Positions 48,101 through 58,802 of a stretch of 64,000 bases of DNA are shown here, piece after piece. Origin of the DNA: Xylaria sp. FL1777 (Eukaryota > Ascomycota > Sordariomycetes > Xylariales > Xylariaceae); assembly GCA_022578965.1 (NCBI GenBank), contig MU400556.1, positions 190,823-254,822 on the forward strand, read 5' to 3'. Numbering within the stretch: the first letter of the stretch is position 1; every line of letters starts with the position of its first letter. The notes below the pieces were generated by a model, which saw nothing but the letters and a program-made list of their open reading frames with translations, was not told the origin of the DNA and ran no database searches. The translations under genes were made by a program, and so were the position numbers.

Positions 48101-48932
48101 GCTCTTCGCCTGCACCTCCCCCAATTGCCTGCTCTTCCATGCCAGAGATGTTTTCCTCGTCATTGTCCAAAGCGGCCTCATCGTCAGAGGACTCGTCCCG
48201 GACTTCATTCGCTATGGCTGCTTCTTCATCCTCGTCCTCTTCATCAAAGACAACTGCAACACCTTGGCGATCGTCTAGCTCGCCATCGAGTTCATCCCTG
48301 CCAGCACCAGTATCCATTTCCTCGTCGTCGTTTTGGGTATCATAATCTGTAATCTTCTTTCCGAGATTTACCAACTCGTTGAATTGCTTCGGGTTCAAGC
48401 TTGACCCTATTAAATCATCGATCTCTTTCTTCTTCTCTATATCCTTCATATCCTCGTCTTTGAGATACTCGAGAACAGCATCGGCAGCACTAAGAACAAC
48501 CTCGTGAGAGACGTCTCCAAGATTACTAGCAACGAGATGCAGTATCAGGTCAAAGGTCGCACGCGTTGCGGGAGTTCGTGGCTGGTATCGGAGACCCTCA
48601 ACCAATAGGTCTGCCTGTCCAAGAATGCCCGTGCCTTTTAACTGAGACGCATCGTTCCTCCGTTTCCTTTGCTCGCGAGCCAGAATGTCTTGTCCCTCTT
48701 GGGCGTCACCTCTCTCGACAGCCAAAGCACCAGTCTTCTTCCTCGTTCTGGGTGCATTGTCGCGCGTGATGCGAGAGCCCATGTCGTTGACATTAAGCCT
48801 GCCGGCTAGGGACTCAGGGTCACCAGTAGCCTCGTCGGTGCGTCGCGTAATAAATCGGCGGTCCGCCTGGAGAACCAGGTTGGACATGGCCGAGTACTTG
48901 TACTGCGACACATCTCGGTGGTGATCAGCCAT
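42198..48932 (-). CDS. BRR2: Pre-mRNA splicing helicase BRR2
   Basis: Brr2 is the U5 snRNP helicase that unwinds U4/U6 during spliceosome activation. One 6.1-kb exon (48932-42799) joins a short last exon (42738-42198) across a 60-nt intron, giving 2224 residues, normal for the family. The acidic N-terminal region ends near residue 480. The first Ski2-type cassette has APTGSGKT (about 564), DEIHLLHD (about 676), ATLPNYRDVA and QMLGRAGRPQYD. The second cassette keeps APTGSGKT (about 1417) but has DELH and a degraded motif VI (QMLGKALRAS). This agrees with the known situation that only the N-terminal cassette is an active helicase and the C-terminal one acts as a docking and regulatory module. 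Each cassette is followed by a Sec63-type domain. The protein ends in a very acidic tail. Confidence 0.97.
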
Positions 48933-49650
48933 CTTGAATAAAGAGGCTAGATGGACGCTCGAGGGCTATCTCGTGATGGCGCGTGGGAGTATCGATAGGT
49001 TAACGGCTGGTCTTAGTTGTAGACCCAATGACGTGGGCGCCGTTCGAGAAAACGGTTAAATCATCTGACTATAGCGCGCTGGATGGTATGCGGTTTGGGG
49101 AGACCAGAAAAGAAAATGGGTGTTGGGGGAGTTCTTTAATGTTTGGCGAGGTTCATACACGCCTCGACAGAAAATTTAAGAATCTGGACTTGCTCATCAT
49201 CAATGGCTGTAAGTAAAGCTAAAGCTAGCTAAGGCGACGGATGGTGGGGACTCGACATTTAGCCAATAGGATACTTAGCCCATCACTACATATTCCATTT
49301 CTAATTGGCCGAGCACTGTTTATGAACCTACCTAATCCACTGGGATCAGGCCCCATCTATCCCTACGCAGTACGCTGTACCTACCTACATATAGGTACAG
49401 TATATAGGTACATACTTAACTTGCCTGCCCTCAAACAGCTTCCTAATCTACACCCATAGACCTATCTACCTTGGGTATTTACATATGCAAATAGGGGACC
49501 CAAACTACCGACACTTAAGTAGACGGCGTAAGTCTAGATAAAGGTGATGGTTGCAGTTTCTGTTGTTTCCGTTGTTTCTATTTTTTTGTTTTTATGAAGG
49601 GCACACTACAAGCACATAGCACAGGCCAATAAATCAAGAGATCAATCACC
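48933..49650. other. Divergent promoter of BRR2 and the coiled-coil gene
   Basis: TACCTACC/TAGGTA motifs cluster at 49320-49500. I see no gene in it. Confidence 0.55.
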
Positions 49651-51213
49651 ATGAACGCGACACCAGAGGAAGAACTGGCTGCCAACCGAGCTCGTGCGGC
49701 TCTCGAGCGACTTCTGCGCCCCAGGGGAGAACTCATTGCCGAAAGACGGACCATGGCTCGGGATTTGGCCCAAAGTCTTGGTCAAGAGCATCTAAGCAGT
49801 CCGATATTTCTTATCGACCCGGACAAACCCGTCTCTTTGTCAGATGCTCCCCAGGAGAAGCAGAGAGAATTCATCGAAGCCGTGCAAAAGAACATTAAGC
49901 TCCAGAAAGAGCTATCAAGGCTGCGAGATGAGCACAGAGCCAGCGTCAAGGCTGCTATTCCCGCTCCCTCTTCGACTCGAGCGGATGCTGAGAGAAGACT
50001 CCTTGAGCAGCAGCTAGAATGCAATAGGTTAGAGAAGGAGCGTCAAAAACTTGACGTATTGAAAAAGCACTATGAGGAACTCAACCGTCAACCGGCCGCA
50101 GCTTCAGAGTTCCTCGATCCGACGGTCATGTTCAGGGACTGCGCTCCCTTCCCGGAGCTTCCAAAGGATCTTGTTGAAGGATTTACGAAGAACGAAGAGA
50201 CGCCCCACGAGGAAGCTCAGGAGCTAGTCTCGCGACTTCGCAAAGCGACTTTCCGTGAGAAACTAGTCTTGCAGCGTGATCAGCAGAGGCTTGAAGAGCT
50301 GAAAGCAAAGCATCCGAACGATCCCAATGATGAAGCCCTCGAAGCACAAGTGGCAGCCTTGAATGCGGTCAAAAACTCGCTTGTGAACTGGATAGAGACT
50401 ATGTTGAGCAAAGCGGGCGAAGGCGAGTCAGAAGGGGCAGATGGCTCACCGAACAAGAAGAACGAAAACGACGAGCGCGATCACGAATCGCAATTGGCCG
50501 ACATTGAGAAGGAATATAAACGGCATATTGAGTTGCGCAAGCAAATAATGGTCTCCATGTCTCAACTACGCAAGCTCAAGGAATTGCCACGACCACAGGT
50601 GGAGGTCACAGGATCTACTCCTACAATATTATTACCAGCCCGTCCTGAGCCGCAAACTTACCTCTTGACACCCTATCTCGAGAAACTCCAAGCACTCTCG
50701 CGAGAGCAAAAGGGGTTGGTCCAGGAAAAGGCACACATCAACGCCGCGATTGCACGACAGCAACAGGAGACAAACAAAACGTTGCGTCGTCTCGCACAGG
50801 ACAGTAAGTTATTGTCGAAATATCCACAGCCGAAATCTGCAAAGCCCCATTCGAATTTAAGCTTCGCCAAAGCAACCAAGAGCGCTTCTGTCACAGAGCA
50901 GATCCAACCCTGGTTATTAGCGGCAGACTCCGCCAAGATTGCGACATTGGAGGCCGTTGCCGAGGCAGTCGACAAGGGCCAGATGTCTATCGAGGACGCA
51001 ATGCAAGCACTAGATCAAGTATCTATGCTCCAAAACAAAGGGCCGCTTCATATGCCAGAAGATGGCGATACAGGGTCTGCAAAGGGAGATATGGAGTCTG
51101 CAGAGAAAAGCGGTACCAGTAGCGATAAGCGTACCGAAAAGAAACCTAAAAATGACGGGCAGAAGAGCATCTGGTCAGCTCTTGATGGAAACCTAGGCCT
51201 CATTAACGAGTGA
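49651..51213 (+). CDS. Coiled-coil protein of unknown function
   Basis: A single uninterrupted frame of 520 residues begins at an ATG in the context CACCATG, a good eukaryotic start. The protein is almost entirely Lys/Glu/Gln/Arg/Leu-rich heptad-like sequence with breaks at about 130-190 (a Pro-containing patch, DPTVMFRDCAPFPELPKDLV) and about 350-370 (Pro-rich, EVTGSTPTILLPARPEPQ). The C-terminal 60 residues are acidic/basic mixed and disordered and end in WSALDGNLGLINE. There are no membrane helices or signal peptide. The layout would suit a cytoskeletal, kinetochore or spindle-associated subunit, but I cannot name the family. It shares its upstream region with BRR2. Confidence 0.85.
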   Translation: MNATPEEELAANRARAALERLLRPRGELIAERRTMARDLAQSLGQEHLSSPIFLIDPDKPVSLSDAPQEKQREFIEAVQKNIKLQKELSRLRDEHRASVKAAIPAPSSTRADAERRLLEQQLECNRLEKERQKLDVLKKHYEELNRQPAAASEFLDPTVMFRDCAPFPELPKDLVEGFTKNEETPHEEAQELVSRLRKATFREKLVLQRDQQRLEELKAKHPNDPNDEALEAQVAALNAVKNSLVNWIETMLSKAGEGESEGADGSPNKKNENDERDHESQLADIEKEYKRHIELRKQIMVSMSQLRKLKELPRPQVEVTGSTPTILLPARPEPQTYLLTPYLEKLQALSREQKGLVQEKAHINAAIARQQQETNKTLRRLAQDSKLLSKYPQPKSAKPHSNLSFAKATKSASVTEQIQPWLLAADSAKIATLEAVAEAVDKGQMSIEDAMQALDQVSMLQNKGPLHMPEDGDTGSAKGDMESAEKSGTSSDKRTEKKPKNDGQKSIWSALDGNLGLINE

Positions 51214-52456
51214 TGGACCATGAGAATTCGCACGAACCAATATGAGCATCACACAACCAGTAGCTTACCTTCCTTGGTGGTCAGTCACAGCAAGAACTTC
51301 CTTTGTCCAATTAATAGGGGACCCAACCCATATCCCGATTCCCTTGTCTCCAAGGCACAGTAAATATATTACACAGTCAGCTGCCATAAGAGAGCCTTGT
51401 TTAATAATACACCGAAGTAGCCCATAGAAAATAATCCAAACTCTAAGAATTTGCTAGATGTCAGAGTACCCTAATTATAGACAGACTAAATAAACATATC
51501 AACACAATATCACCAAGCTACTACGTAGCAACCCAAGAAACCCTACACACAACAGCACAATACTCCAGGCGCATCTGCCTGTAACATTCCTTCATCCCTA
51601 ACCGAAACTCAGTTAAACTAGAACGATCTACTCTATAGCATCACAAATATCAAGAACGTTGCGTAAGGTCAGCCGTGTCTACTCAGTTCCCACCCTCACT
51701 AAGCAGATATTGCTACACATCCTCGGGCGCTCTCCAGGGTAGGAGTAAACGATCGAAGCACGCGAATCACCTACACAATAACAGACCCAAGCTCAGGCGG
51801 TTCATCCAGCCATGGCAGCATTAGTGCCTCAACTTTGTACTCTAAGTAAGGACCGTCCAATGGCTTATCACCCTGAACAGTGAAGCCGTCTAAGATCAGG
51901 GGATTCAAAGGGTGGAAAATCGACGATAACAACGAGCGATTGAGCAGCTCTAGTGCTTCGTCAGTTTGCATCCATTACGGACAGGACGCGTCTTGCTAAA
52001 AGAGGCCTATCACACAGATGGGATTTTGAAGCAGGTGATACGTCCCACGATGACATGTGACGTCCCAAGAATATAAATAGGCTTCTGAGCAGCTTAGACT
52101 CTCCGGTGATACGGAGAAATGGAAGGAGAATTCTAAGCAACTAGTTAAATCTAGCAACGAACGAGCTCTAATCCTAGGAATAGAGCATTTGTACTTCAAT
52201 AGAAGATGGTTGTGCATATCTAAGCTTGTCAATACCAACACGCTATTCACACTCTCGAAGTAGCTTCAAATATTAGAAGATGAATCGTGTTCGCCACTAC
52301 AGGCATCAATTAAGGCAAATGCAATTGAGGGTAGCGCTATATTAAAATCAGTGGTTTGGCTACCAGACGCCAGTCCGCCATGACGCCTTAAGATGCCATG
52401 CCTCTTTTCCCACGCCCCGTCCATTATTTATGTAATTCCTAGGGTATATCACTTCT
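51214..52456. other. Intergenic spacer with one small doubtful ORF
   Basis: This is the convergent spacer between the coiled-coil gene and RFC2. Its only protein-like stretch is the 66-codon minus-strand frame at 51771-51971, listed separately. Confidence 0.5.
51771..51971 (-). CDS. Doubtful small ORF, 66 aa
   Basis: An ATG-started frame of 66 codons has balanced, non-repetitive composition with the segments EALELLNRSLLSSIFHPLN and YLEYKVEALMLPWLDEPP. It is unlike the other random frames in this spacer. No family is recognised. It could be a small gene, a broken remnant of a larger one, or chance. Confidence 0.25.
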   Translation of the reverse strand: MQTDEALELLNRSLLSSIFHPLNPLILDGFTVQGDKPLDGPYLEYKVEALMLPWLDEPPELGSVIV

Positions 52457-53810
52457 TCATCCCTTACCGGCCAGAATATTTGATATCCTTAAGGTTAGAT
52501 CTAGGATAGATAAATGCTCGTCCGCACCATCAACTAGCCGTTTGTCAACTTCAGAAAATACCAGTGTGATCTTGTTTTTGCCAAGGTCCGGAATGAGTTC
52601 GTCGTTGATTACTGCTTGATAAAGCTGTGAAAAGCAGTCAGAGCCCGATCTAATAGTCTTTTAGAGTGATGGAACTTTACCTGTGTGATGACCTGACCAG
52701 CACTCCAGCCGTCAGCCACCATCTCCTCCACGACCTTAGCTACGGCTTGGTAGGTTGCTCCCGCTGATTTCGGCTGCATGGCCTTCTGTAGTCTCTCGAT
52801 AGTTGAACTCGGTATTACGCCAGCGATATCCTCAACAATCGTGACAGAGACGACCTTAGTCGCATCATCATCCACGTCCATCTCATCCACACCGTCGTCC
52901 TCGCCTTTTTCCACAGCACCTACCAAGCGCGCCGCGCTCTGCAGGAACGTGATAGCTTTTCTCAAGTCGCCCTCGCTACATCGGATGAGCGCATCTACAG
53001 CACCATCCTCAAGCTTAACACCTTCTTTCTCAGCAATTTCCTCGAGCCGTTTCCGCGCGTTTCCTTGGTCCAGGCTCTTGAAGCGGAACTTGCTGCAACG
53101 ACTAGCGAGCGGGTCGATGATGCGGGTGACGTAGTTGCAGATGAGGCAGAAACGGGTGATCTTGCTGTATGTCTCCATCGTTCGACGGAGCGCGCTCTGC
53201 GCGTCCTGTGTCATGCTATCGGCTTCGTCGAGGATGATGATCTTGAAGGGCGGGCAAGGGTAGCGATCTCGATAGCCCGGGGGTGGGTTCGTAAGTTGCA
53301 TTCGCGCGAAATCCTTGACCTTCTCCCGCACAATACTGATACCGCGCTCGTCGGAAGCATTCAGCTCGAGCACCCGTGCTTTCATCATCTCGGGTCCGTA
53401 CAGCTCTTTCGCAAGGGCGAGGATTGTCGATGTCTTGCCGGTTCCGGGGGGGCCATAGAACAACATATGAGGAAGCTAAATCTGCATGAGAATATACGCA
53501 TCTGAAGACGGGAGATTAGAAGAGTCTCACGTTAGAGGCTTGTAAAGTCCGCTGCAGGACATTGACAGTGTGATCTTGGGCTGTAACATCGCTAAGGGTT
53601 TTTGGTCGGCTGTATAAAACTGTCAGTCTCTCGCCATTTCTCCTCCATAACGACTAACATCACGGATAAAAACATAGTCGATGATCGTACTCACTATTTC
53701 TCGACCCAGGGCTGTTTCCTGGCCGCCTGCTTTGGCTCGCTTGCTTTTGATGCCGAGGCACCGTTTGCAGCGGCAGCTTTCCGTGCCTTGAGGTCGAAAA
53801 AGCTAGCCAT
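52457..53810 (-). CDS. RFC2: Replication factor C subunit 2 (RFC2)
   Basis: This is a subunit of the RFC clamp loader, which opens PCNA and places it on primer ends. Exons are 53810-53695, 53609-53531, 53475-52681 and 52624-52457; all junctions keep frame and give 385 residues. The second exon supplies [14 protein letters not shown], the RFC box in front of the ATPase core. The core has Walker [19 protein letters not shown], Walker B ILDEAD, sensor 1 region ICNYVTRII and the SRC arginine-finger motif in [11 protein letters not shown]. The shorter C-terminal collar domain follows. The stretch [20 protein letters not shown] and the subunit-typical [16 protein letters not shown] identify it as Rfc2 (human RFC4 type) rather than Rfc3, Rfc4 or Rfc5. 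The smaller last exon is AT-rich but clearly continuous with the collar. Confidence 0.95.
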
Positions 53811-54293
53811 CTTCAACAGTAATAAAGTTGGGAGCAGCTATGTTAGGGTTGACCAGGTGCGGTTCTTCACGTATACATGGAATTGCGACGATGTCGGTGA
53901 TATATATGCCTATATCCCGCGGACCCTTGTGCCTAGCGCGTATTGAGAGTGGAAGACGCGTTTTTCGCGTTAAGTGCTCATCAGCCACCAGTTTTGTGGT
54001 TCAAGCTAGAGCTTCAGCCACTTTCCCTCCACTTCAAAATATACCTACCATACTTGACATTGCGTCATCATGCATTGAGAGACGTTGGGCATGTTAATGA
54101 ACTGAATAGTTACCTATCATCATTATTATCTACAGAATCGCATCCACAGAGCCATATCTCATCATCAAGTCATACATGATATACAATTTCGGTACACGTC
54201 AATTTCCCAAGAACTCAACAGTGGGCGCCTCAGAACACCATCAAAATGCATCCGCTCCCATTCGACCCGCCATCATCGCAATGGTACCCCAAG
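53811..54293. other. Intergenic spacer
   Basis: This lies between RFC2 (5' end) and the 3' end of the DUF2417 hydrolase. I see no feature in it. Confidence 0.5.
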
Positions 54294-56141
54294 TTAATTA
54301 TCACCACGCCTTTCTTTACCATGCACCAGTTGTCGTAACCTCTTTTCCATGACATTGCGACCCTCTAGCGTTTCCCAGACTTGATGAGGTGCATCGTCGA
54401 CAATGTTCCAGCGTTGCAGATTATGTGTCAGATGAGTTAGCTCTCTCTGCTTCTCCTCCCATTTTCTGTTTTGGCGGATGTGAGTCCCCGAGCTAACCAA
54501 CGTAAGTGGCACGTCTTGGACTTGAATCGCCCGGCTACTGGCCACGTCTCGTTTCGACAACGTATCGGCTACTAAGTTCTCCTGTAGCTTCGCGAAAATG
54601 TACTTGCCGGTCTGGTAAGCGGATCGGCCCCAAACACGATCTTTTTTCGTTCGACCCTTGAACAAGGCTCCAGGCACGCGATCGAGTCCGAGTGGTGAGA
54701 TGATGCCTTGGAGCCACAACATAAAGCCTCGACCAGGAGCACCCACTTCATTTAGTAAGTCTTCGTGCAATGGGTCGATGAGGAGCAGACCCTTGATGTC
54801 CTTGCCATGGCGCGAGGAGAAGATACGAGAGTATATGGATCCGATGCCAGCACTCATGAGGACTATTCATTCATCAGTACAACTTCGGTGCTTTTTCTTA
54901 GTTTAATTCTCACTAACCCCAAGGGCCGTCTTCCCCAGCTCGCGTCAGCGCTTCATCAATGGCCTCAACAGCCATACCCGCAGAGAGCGGTGACGGTGCA
55001 GTATCGCTCTAATTTCTATTAGTGGAAATAATCATGACTCCAGCCCAACGACACTCACCCAGGCAAAACCAGGACGATCCACAAAGCAGTACCGACTAAT
55101 CGACCCGTTCTTAATGGCATTGTCGGCGAAATCCCACAAGCCATCTTCGACTGGTCCTTCGCCACCCTCAAGTAACACAGTTGGCAGTTTCGAGCCCGTA
55201 CTGTCAGTGTGATTTCCATGACAGTAGACGTGTAGCCTATATTTTCCTCCATCAACCCAGTAGAGTTTCCCGGGTGCCGCGAAGCCAGCATCGAGGGCGC
55301 GGAGCAACAGTGTGCAAGTCATGAGGAATACGACAACCGCCAGTATTATCACAAAGATTATTGATATCAGAACCGCAATCCACTCGCTCACTGTGCGTCG
55401 AGTTTCGGCGCGTCCCGTCAGTCGTTCCTCCTCTTCATATTTTCCCCACTCAACGAGACGATCGGTGGTAAGGGTCCAGATAGCCGTAACCAAAGCCCCT
55501 GGTAAGAGGTATTAGCCTATGACCTACTTCACACAGACGAGACCTTTTTTGGTTTTGGTTTTCTTCACTTACACAACACGCTGGCTATACCGACCCATCC
55601 TTCTTCATACCTTGTCTGATGCACAGAGATCAAGATAACGGCATTGACGAGAAGAATGCCGCTCGTAACAATACTCGCGATCCTCACGGCCTTCGAGGGC
55701 ACTGCGAAGAACAGCAGAGTAAACAGCAAATTGGCAAGCGCCAAACTGGCATAACTAAAGGGGAAGAAGCCCGATCCCCTGATGTAGAAACCTGGTGGCG
55801 TGACGAAGGTCGAGACTAGGAGGATAACCCACCATGCAAAGGCGATGAAAGTAAGAAAGATGGTAAAATATCTGGTGAATCGAATACTCCAGAGGTTGTA
55901 TGGCGAGACCTGTAAATTCCAGTTAGCATCGCACGGCTTACACTTTTGGACTTTAGCAGAATGTTCGTACTGCTGGATCATCTGGACTAAGGAAGACTCC
56001 AGTGTCGACCCTATTTGGCAAGAGGCGGGTATGTTCGTTGGGAGGTGCCGAGTCTCGATCAGGGTTCGGCGAGTTTCTCTCAGACGTATAGTCAGAGTCC
56101 CTCTCGTTCTGGTCTCCGCGAGAGCCCCAAATGCTCTTCAT
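54294..56141 (-). CDS. DUF2417 membrane protein with alpha/beta-hydrolase domain
   Basis: Exons are 56141-55971, 55909-55573, 55498-55059, 55008-54918 and 54862-54294, all in frame, giving 535 residues. A disordered, Asp/Ser-rich N-terminus leads into SPYNLWSIRFTRYF and at least four hydrophobic helices (about 70-230), the part known as DUF2417. A fifth helix (VLISIIFVIILAVVVFLMTC) precedes the hydrolase domain, which begins VDGGKYRLHVYCHGNHTD and continues with LPTVLLEGGEGPVEDGLW and CFVDRPGFAW. The nucleophile elbow is reached at GVLMSAGIGSIYSRIF, where Ser lies in M-S-A-G rather than in a plain GxSxG. LLLIDPLHEDLL follows. These proteins are fungal-specific; the substrate is unknown. Confidence 0.85.
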
Positions 56142-57372
56142 GTTGACGATAGGTTAACTCGAGCGGGGAAGAAGGCAAGGATGTCGGGGTTTAGTTGACT
56201 GAGACAAGGTGTTGGGATTGTTTCATTCCGACCCTATACTTTATATAATGTGGAAATCATAAGTTAGAGGCAGCGCTAAAATACTCAGGTTGGTGTGTCA
56301 GGTTACCTAGGAAGGAGGCGTATTGTACTGATCACGAATATTTTGGCCTTTGTTTTTTAAAATGTGGTGACTGACCTCATGCTAGATCTTGGAGAAATAG
56401 TATATTTAAACTATTTTACCTCTCACTTTTATAACGAGGACTACTATTCTGGCACATAAATACAGTTAGAACAGAAGCTCGTGAGCCCCCCGTCTATCGA
56501 AAAATGGAGGGTTTACTCCGGCTTGTCTTGCGTCGATATGCAAGACATCGCGCTTCTCATTGTCATTGCCATTCGACCATTACGTCACGACTAGAATTCT
56601 CGAATTTCTCTCCACTTTAGAAGGTTGTGCCATTTCCACTACTGCCCAATCCAGTATCGACCTCCCGCATCTCTATGCTGCAATTCGCTGCTTTTATGAG
56701 CGGTTCTCTGGGCTCTGATCAGCTGCCTAGCTAATGACAATACTAAACTAGTCAAATTGCTAAAGTAGCCATCTAGAGGTGGGCAATACGTATGCTTCTA
56801 CCTCTCAACTCATTAAATACTTCTTCTCGACCAGTCCTTAAAGCAAGCCACTTGCTTATTTTACTCTCTAGATCGATGCTTAGTACATCGTGTCGGTAGT
56901 TTTTTTGCCTCTGTGCTGTGCCTATTTTATCCCGTTAATGTCTCTTATCTGGTATGAGACGGTGATTCAATCCCGAAGTTCAATACATGTTGAAGTATAA
57001 TTTCGTACCACGCATGTTCAGGGCTACTCATATGTGCTTTTCTTATTAATGTGCTGTATATATTCCACAATTTTGCCTGCTGGTACGTTGTACGCAACGG
57101 CGTCGAGCCTCAGCATCATGACTATCATGCTAGCTTTCGATGGTTTTTTTTTTCAATCTTCCCTGCCCAAGCTGCACCTGCATCGACAAATGTAACAAGT
57201 TTGTCTATGAAACCGCCAATAATAAAGTATAGTATGAGTATACGCTCATGCAAATTGGAAACCACCGCACACGTTTAGCCGACATGTGGTCGATAGGTAA
57301 AGATTAAAAGAATTGGGAGGAATCATGTAGTTAATAATATGGTGTTGTTCGCGGTTTGTGGAATATTCCACA
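56142..57372. other. Intergenic spacer
   Basis: This is the 5' side of the DUF2417 gene and the 3' side of the next gene. It is AT-rich; I see no gene or repeat in it. Confidence 0.55.
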
Positions 57373-58802
57373 TTAATCACTGTCCTTGGGCGCACTCGCT
57401 GTAACACTGGTCGGGGAAGAACAATAGCTTGCGCTCGACCGTGACTCCTGAGACGTACCCGTTAGAAGTTCGCGTGCCTTCTTGCGCTGTATTGCTTTCT
57501 TCATAACAATCTCTTCAGGCTCCGGCCCACGACCCCCGGGTTTTATTGCATCCGGTGGCAACGAAGCAACCGGGAGATGCAGTTTTGCATTAGCCAATGG
57601 ATCATCAAGTGCAATCCCAGCTTTATCGTACGTGTCTTTCTTGTAATTTTTCAACGCTTGTGTCGAGGGTTCTGATACTGAAACCCATTCCTTCAACTGG
57701 GAAAACCATCGGCTTCTACCTTCTTTCCCTTTGCGTTTGTACGATTCAGAGGCGCGACTGCTACATTGCCGGTCACCAGATGGTGCCTCTGAACCAGGAG
57801 CGACGCACTGTAGCCCTTGAGGACTGCTTGTCGAATCAATGGAGCCCATCTCTACGGTATATAAAGCCGACAAAGCGTACGAAGTGGCGGCAGCCCTCTC
57901 CGGTCCAGTTATGTATTCTTCGATCCTGTCTCCCCCGAATAATAACGGAGAATAACTAGGTTTAGTGGTCGTACTTGTAGAATGTGGGAGCCTCGTATCG
58001 ATCAAAGGCATACTCGAACTTGACATGGGACGTTCAAGACTGCTAGCTCGCTGGGCGAGGAGTCGAGACGCATCGAAGGATGAAGATGTCTTGTGATGTC
58101 CGAGCGAACTGCGTTTCAGTCTCGTAGTAATATTACACCTTTGCGAAAATATATGATCACTAGCGGACTGGGTTTTAGGAAGGTTTGTACCCTTATCGTT
58201 CGGTCCACCTTTCTCGACGTTCTTCTAGAGACGAGAAATTGACTGAGCCTCAGACGGTGGTAGCCCGAGTGATGTGCTTCGGCGTTGTCGTGTTTCCGCC
58301 ACGGTCTGATGAGTCCAGCACACTGAATCGGTGGAATTTTTGGCGTCGGTGTTCGAGTTAAACTTCCCGTCGAGGTCGATTATTTCTTTATACGGTGTAC
58401 GGTCTGTTGTATAGAAGAAGGGATCTTCAAGCCTAGCAGTCCTGTCTTGACGTGTGCGGGGAGTGATACTAGGTGAGAAACTGCATATCTCTCCTAACTG
58501 GTCCCAGGTGGATGGTGGCTCTTCCCATGCCGGAGGGGTAGAAAGAGGTGGATTGTTATTTGCAATATTGGTTGGATACGAAAAGTTTCGCAGAACAGGT
58601 GACGTGATGTTCTGTGGCCTAGAAACGACTTGCCGATATACCACGCCGTCCCTCGGCGGTGACCCTAGGACAATCGGTAATTTTGGCTTTCTGAAACGTT
58701 CAACGAATCCTACCATTGTACGAATAGAAGCACAGTACCGGCTAATACGAGGTTCTGCTGATTGCTCGCAAACAAACAACCCCTTCCATACGTTCCTATC
58801 TA
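57373..58802 (-). CDS. Unknown protein; in-frame TAG probably removed by an intron
   Basis: Two halves of one minus-strand frame, 58802-58228 and 58224-57373, are separated only by TAG at 58227-58225. The TAG forms the end of a good acceptor (TTTCTCGTCTCTAG), and GT donors in phase 0 lie 78 and 99 nt upstream, so an intron is the simplest reading. The first ATG in frame is 58716 (MVGFVERFRK). Sequence continues open upstream to an acceptor-like CTAACTATAG at 58803, so at least one more 5' exon is likely. The protein is Ser/Thr/Pro-rich. Its best-structured parts are near the C-terminus: RSRWFSQLKEWVSVSEPS, and LPPDAIKPGGRGPEPEEIV followed by a basic helix. The family is not recognised. Confidence 0.55.

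Noticed and set aside
48031..48345. Ser-rich frame antisense to BRR2
   Set aside because: It is the reverse of the acidic Glu/Asp-rich BRR2 N-terminus; the Ser run comes from complementing GAA/GAG/GAT codons.
56941..57000. Possible tRNA B-box-like GATTCAATCC
   Set aside because: No pairing T-stem, A box or acceptor stem can be formed around it.
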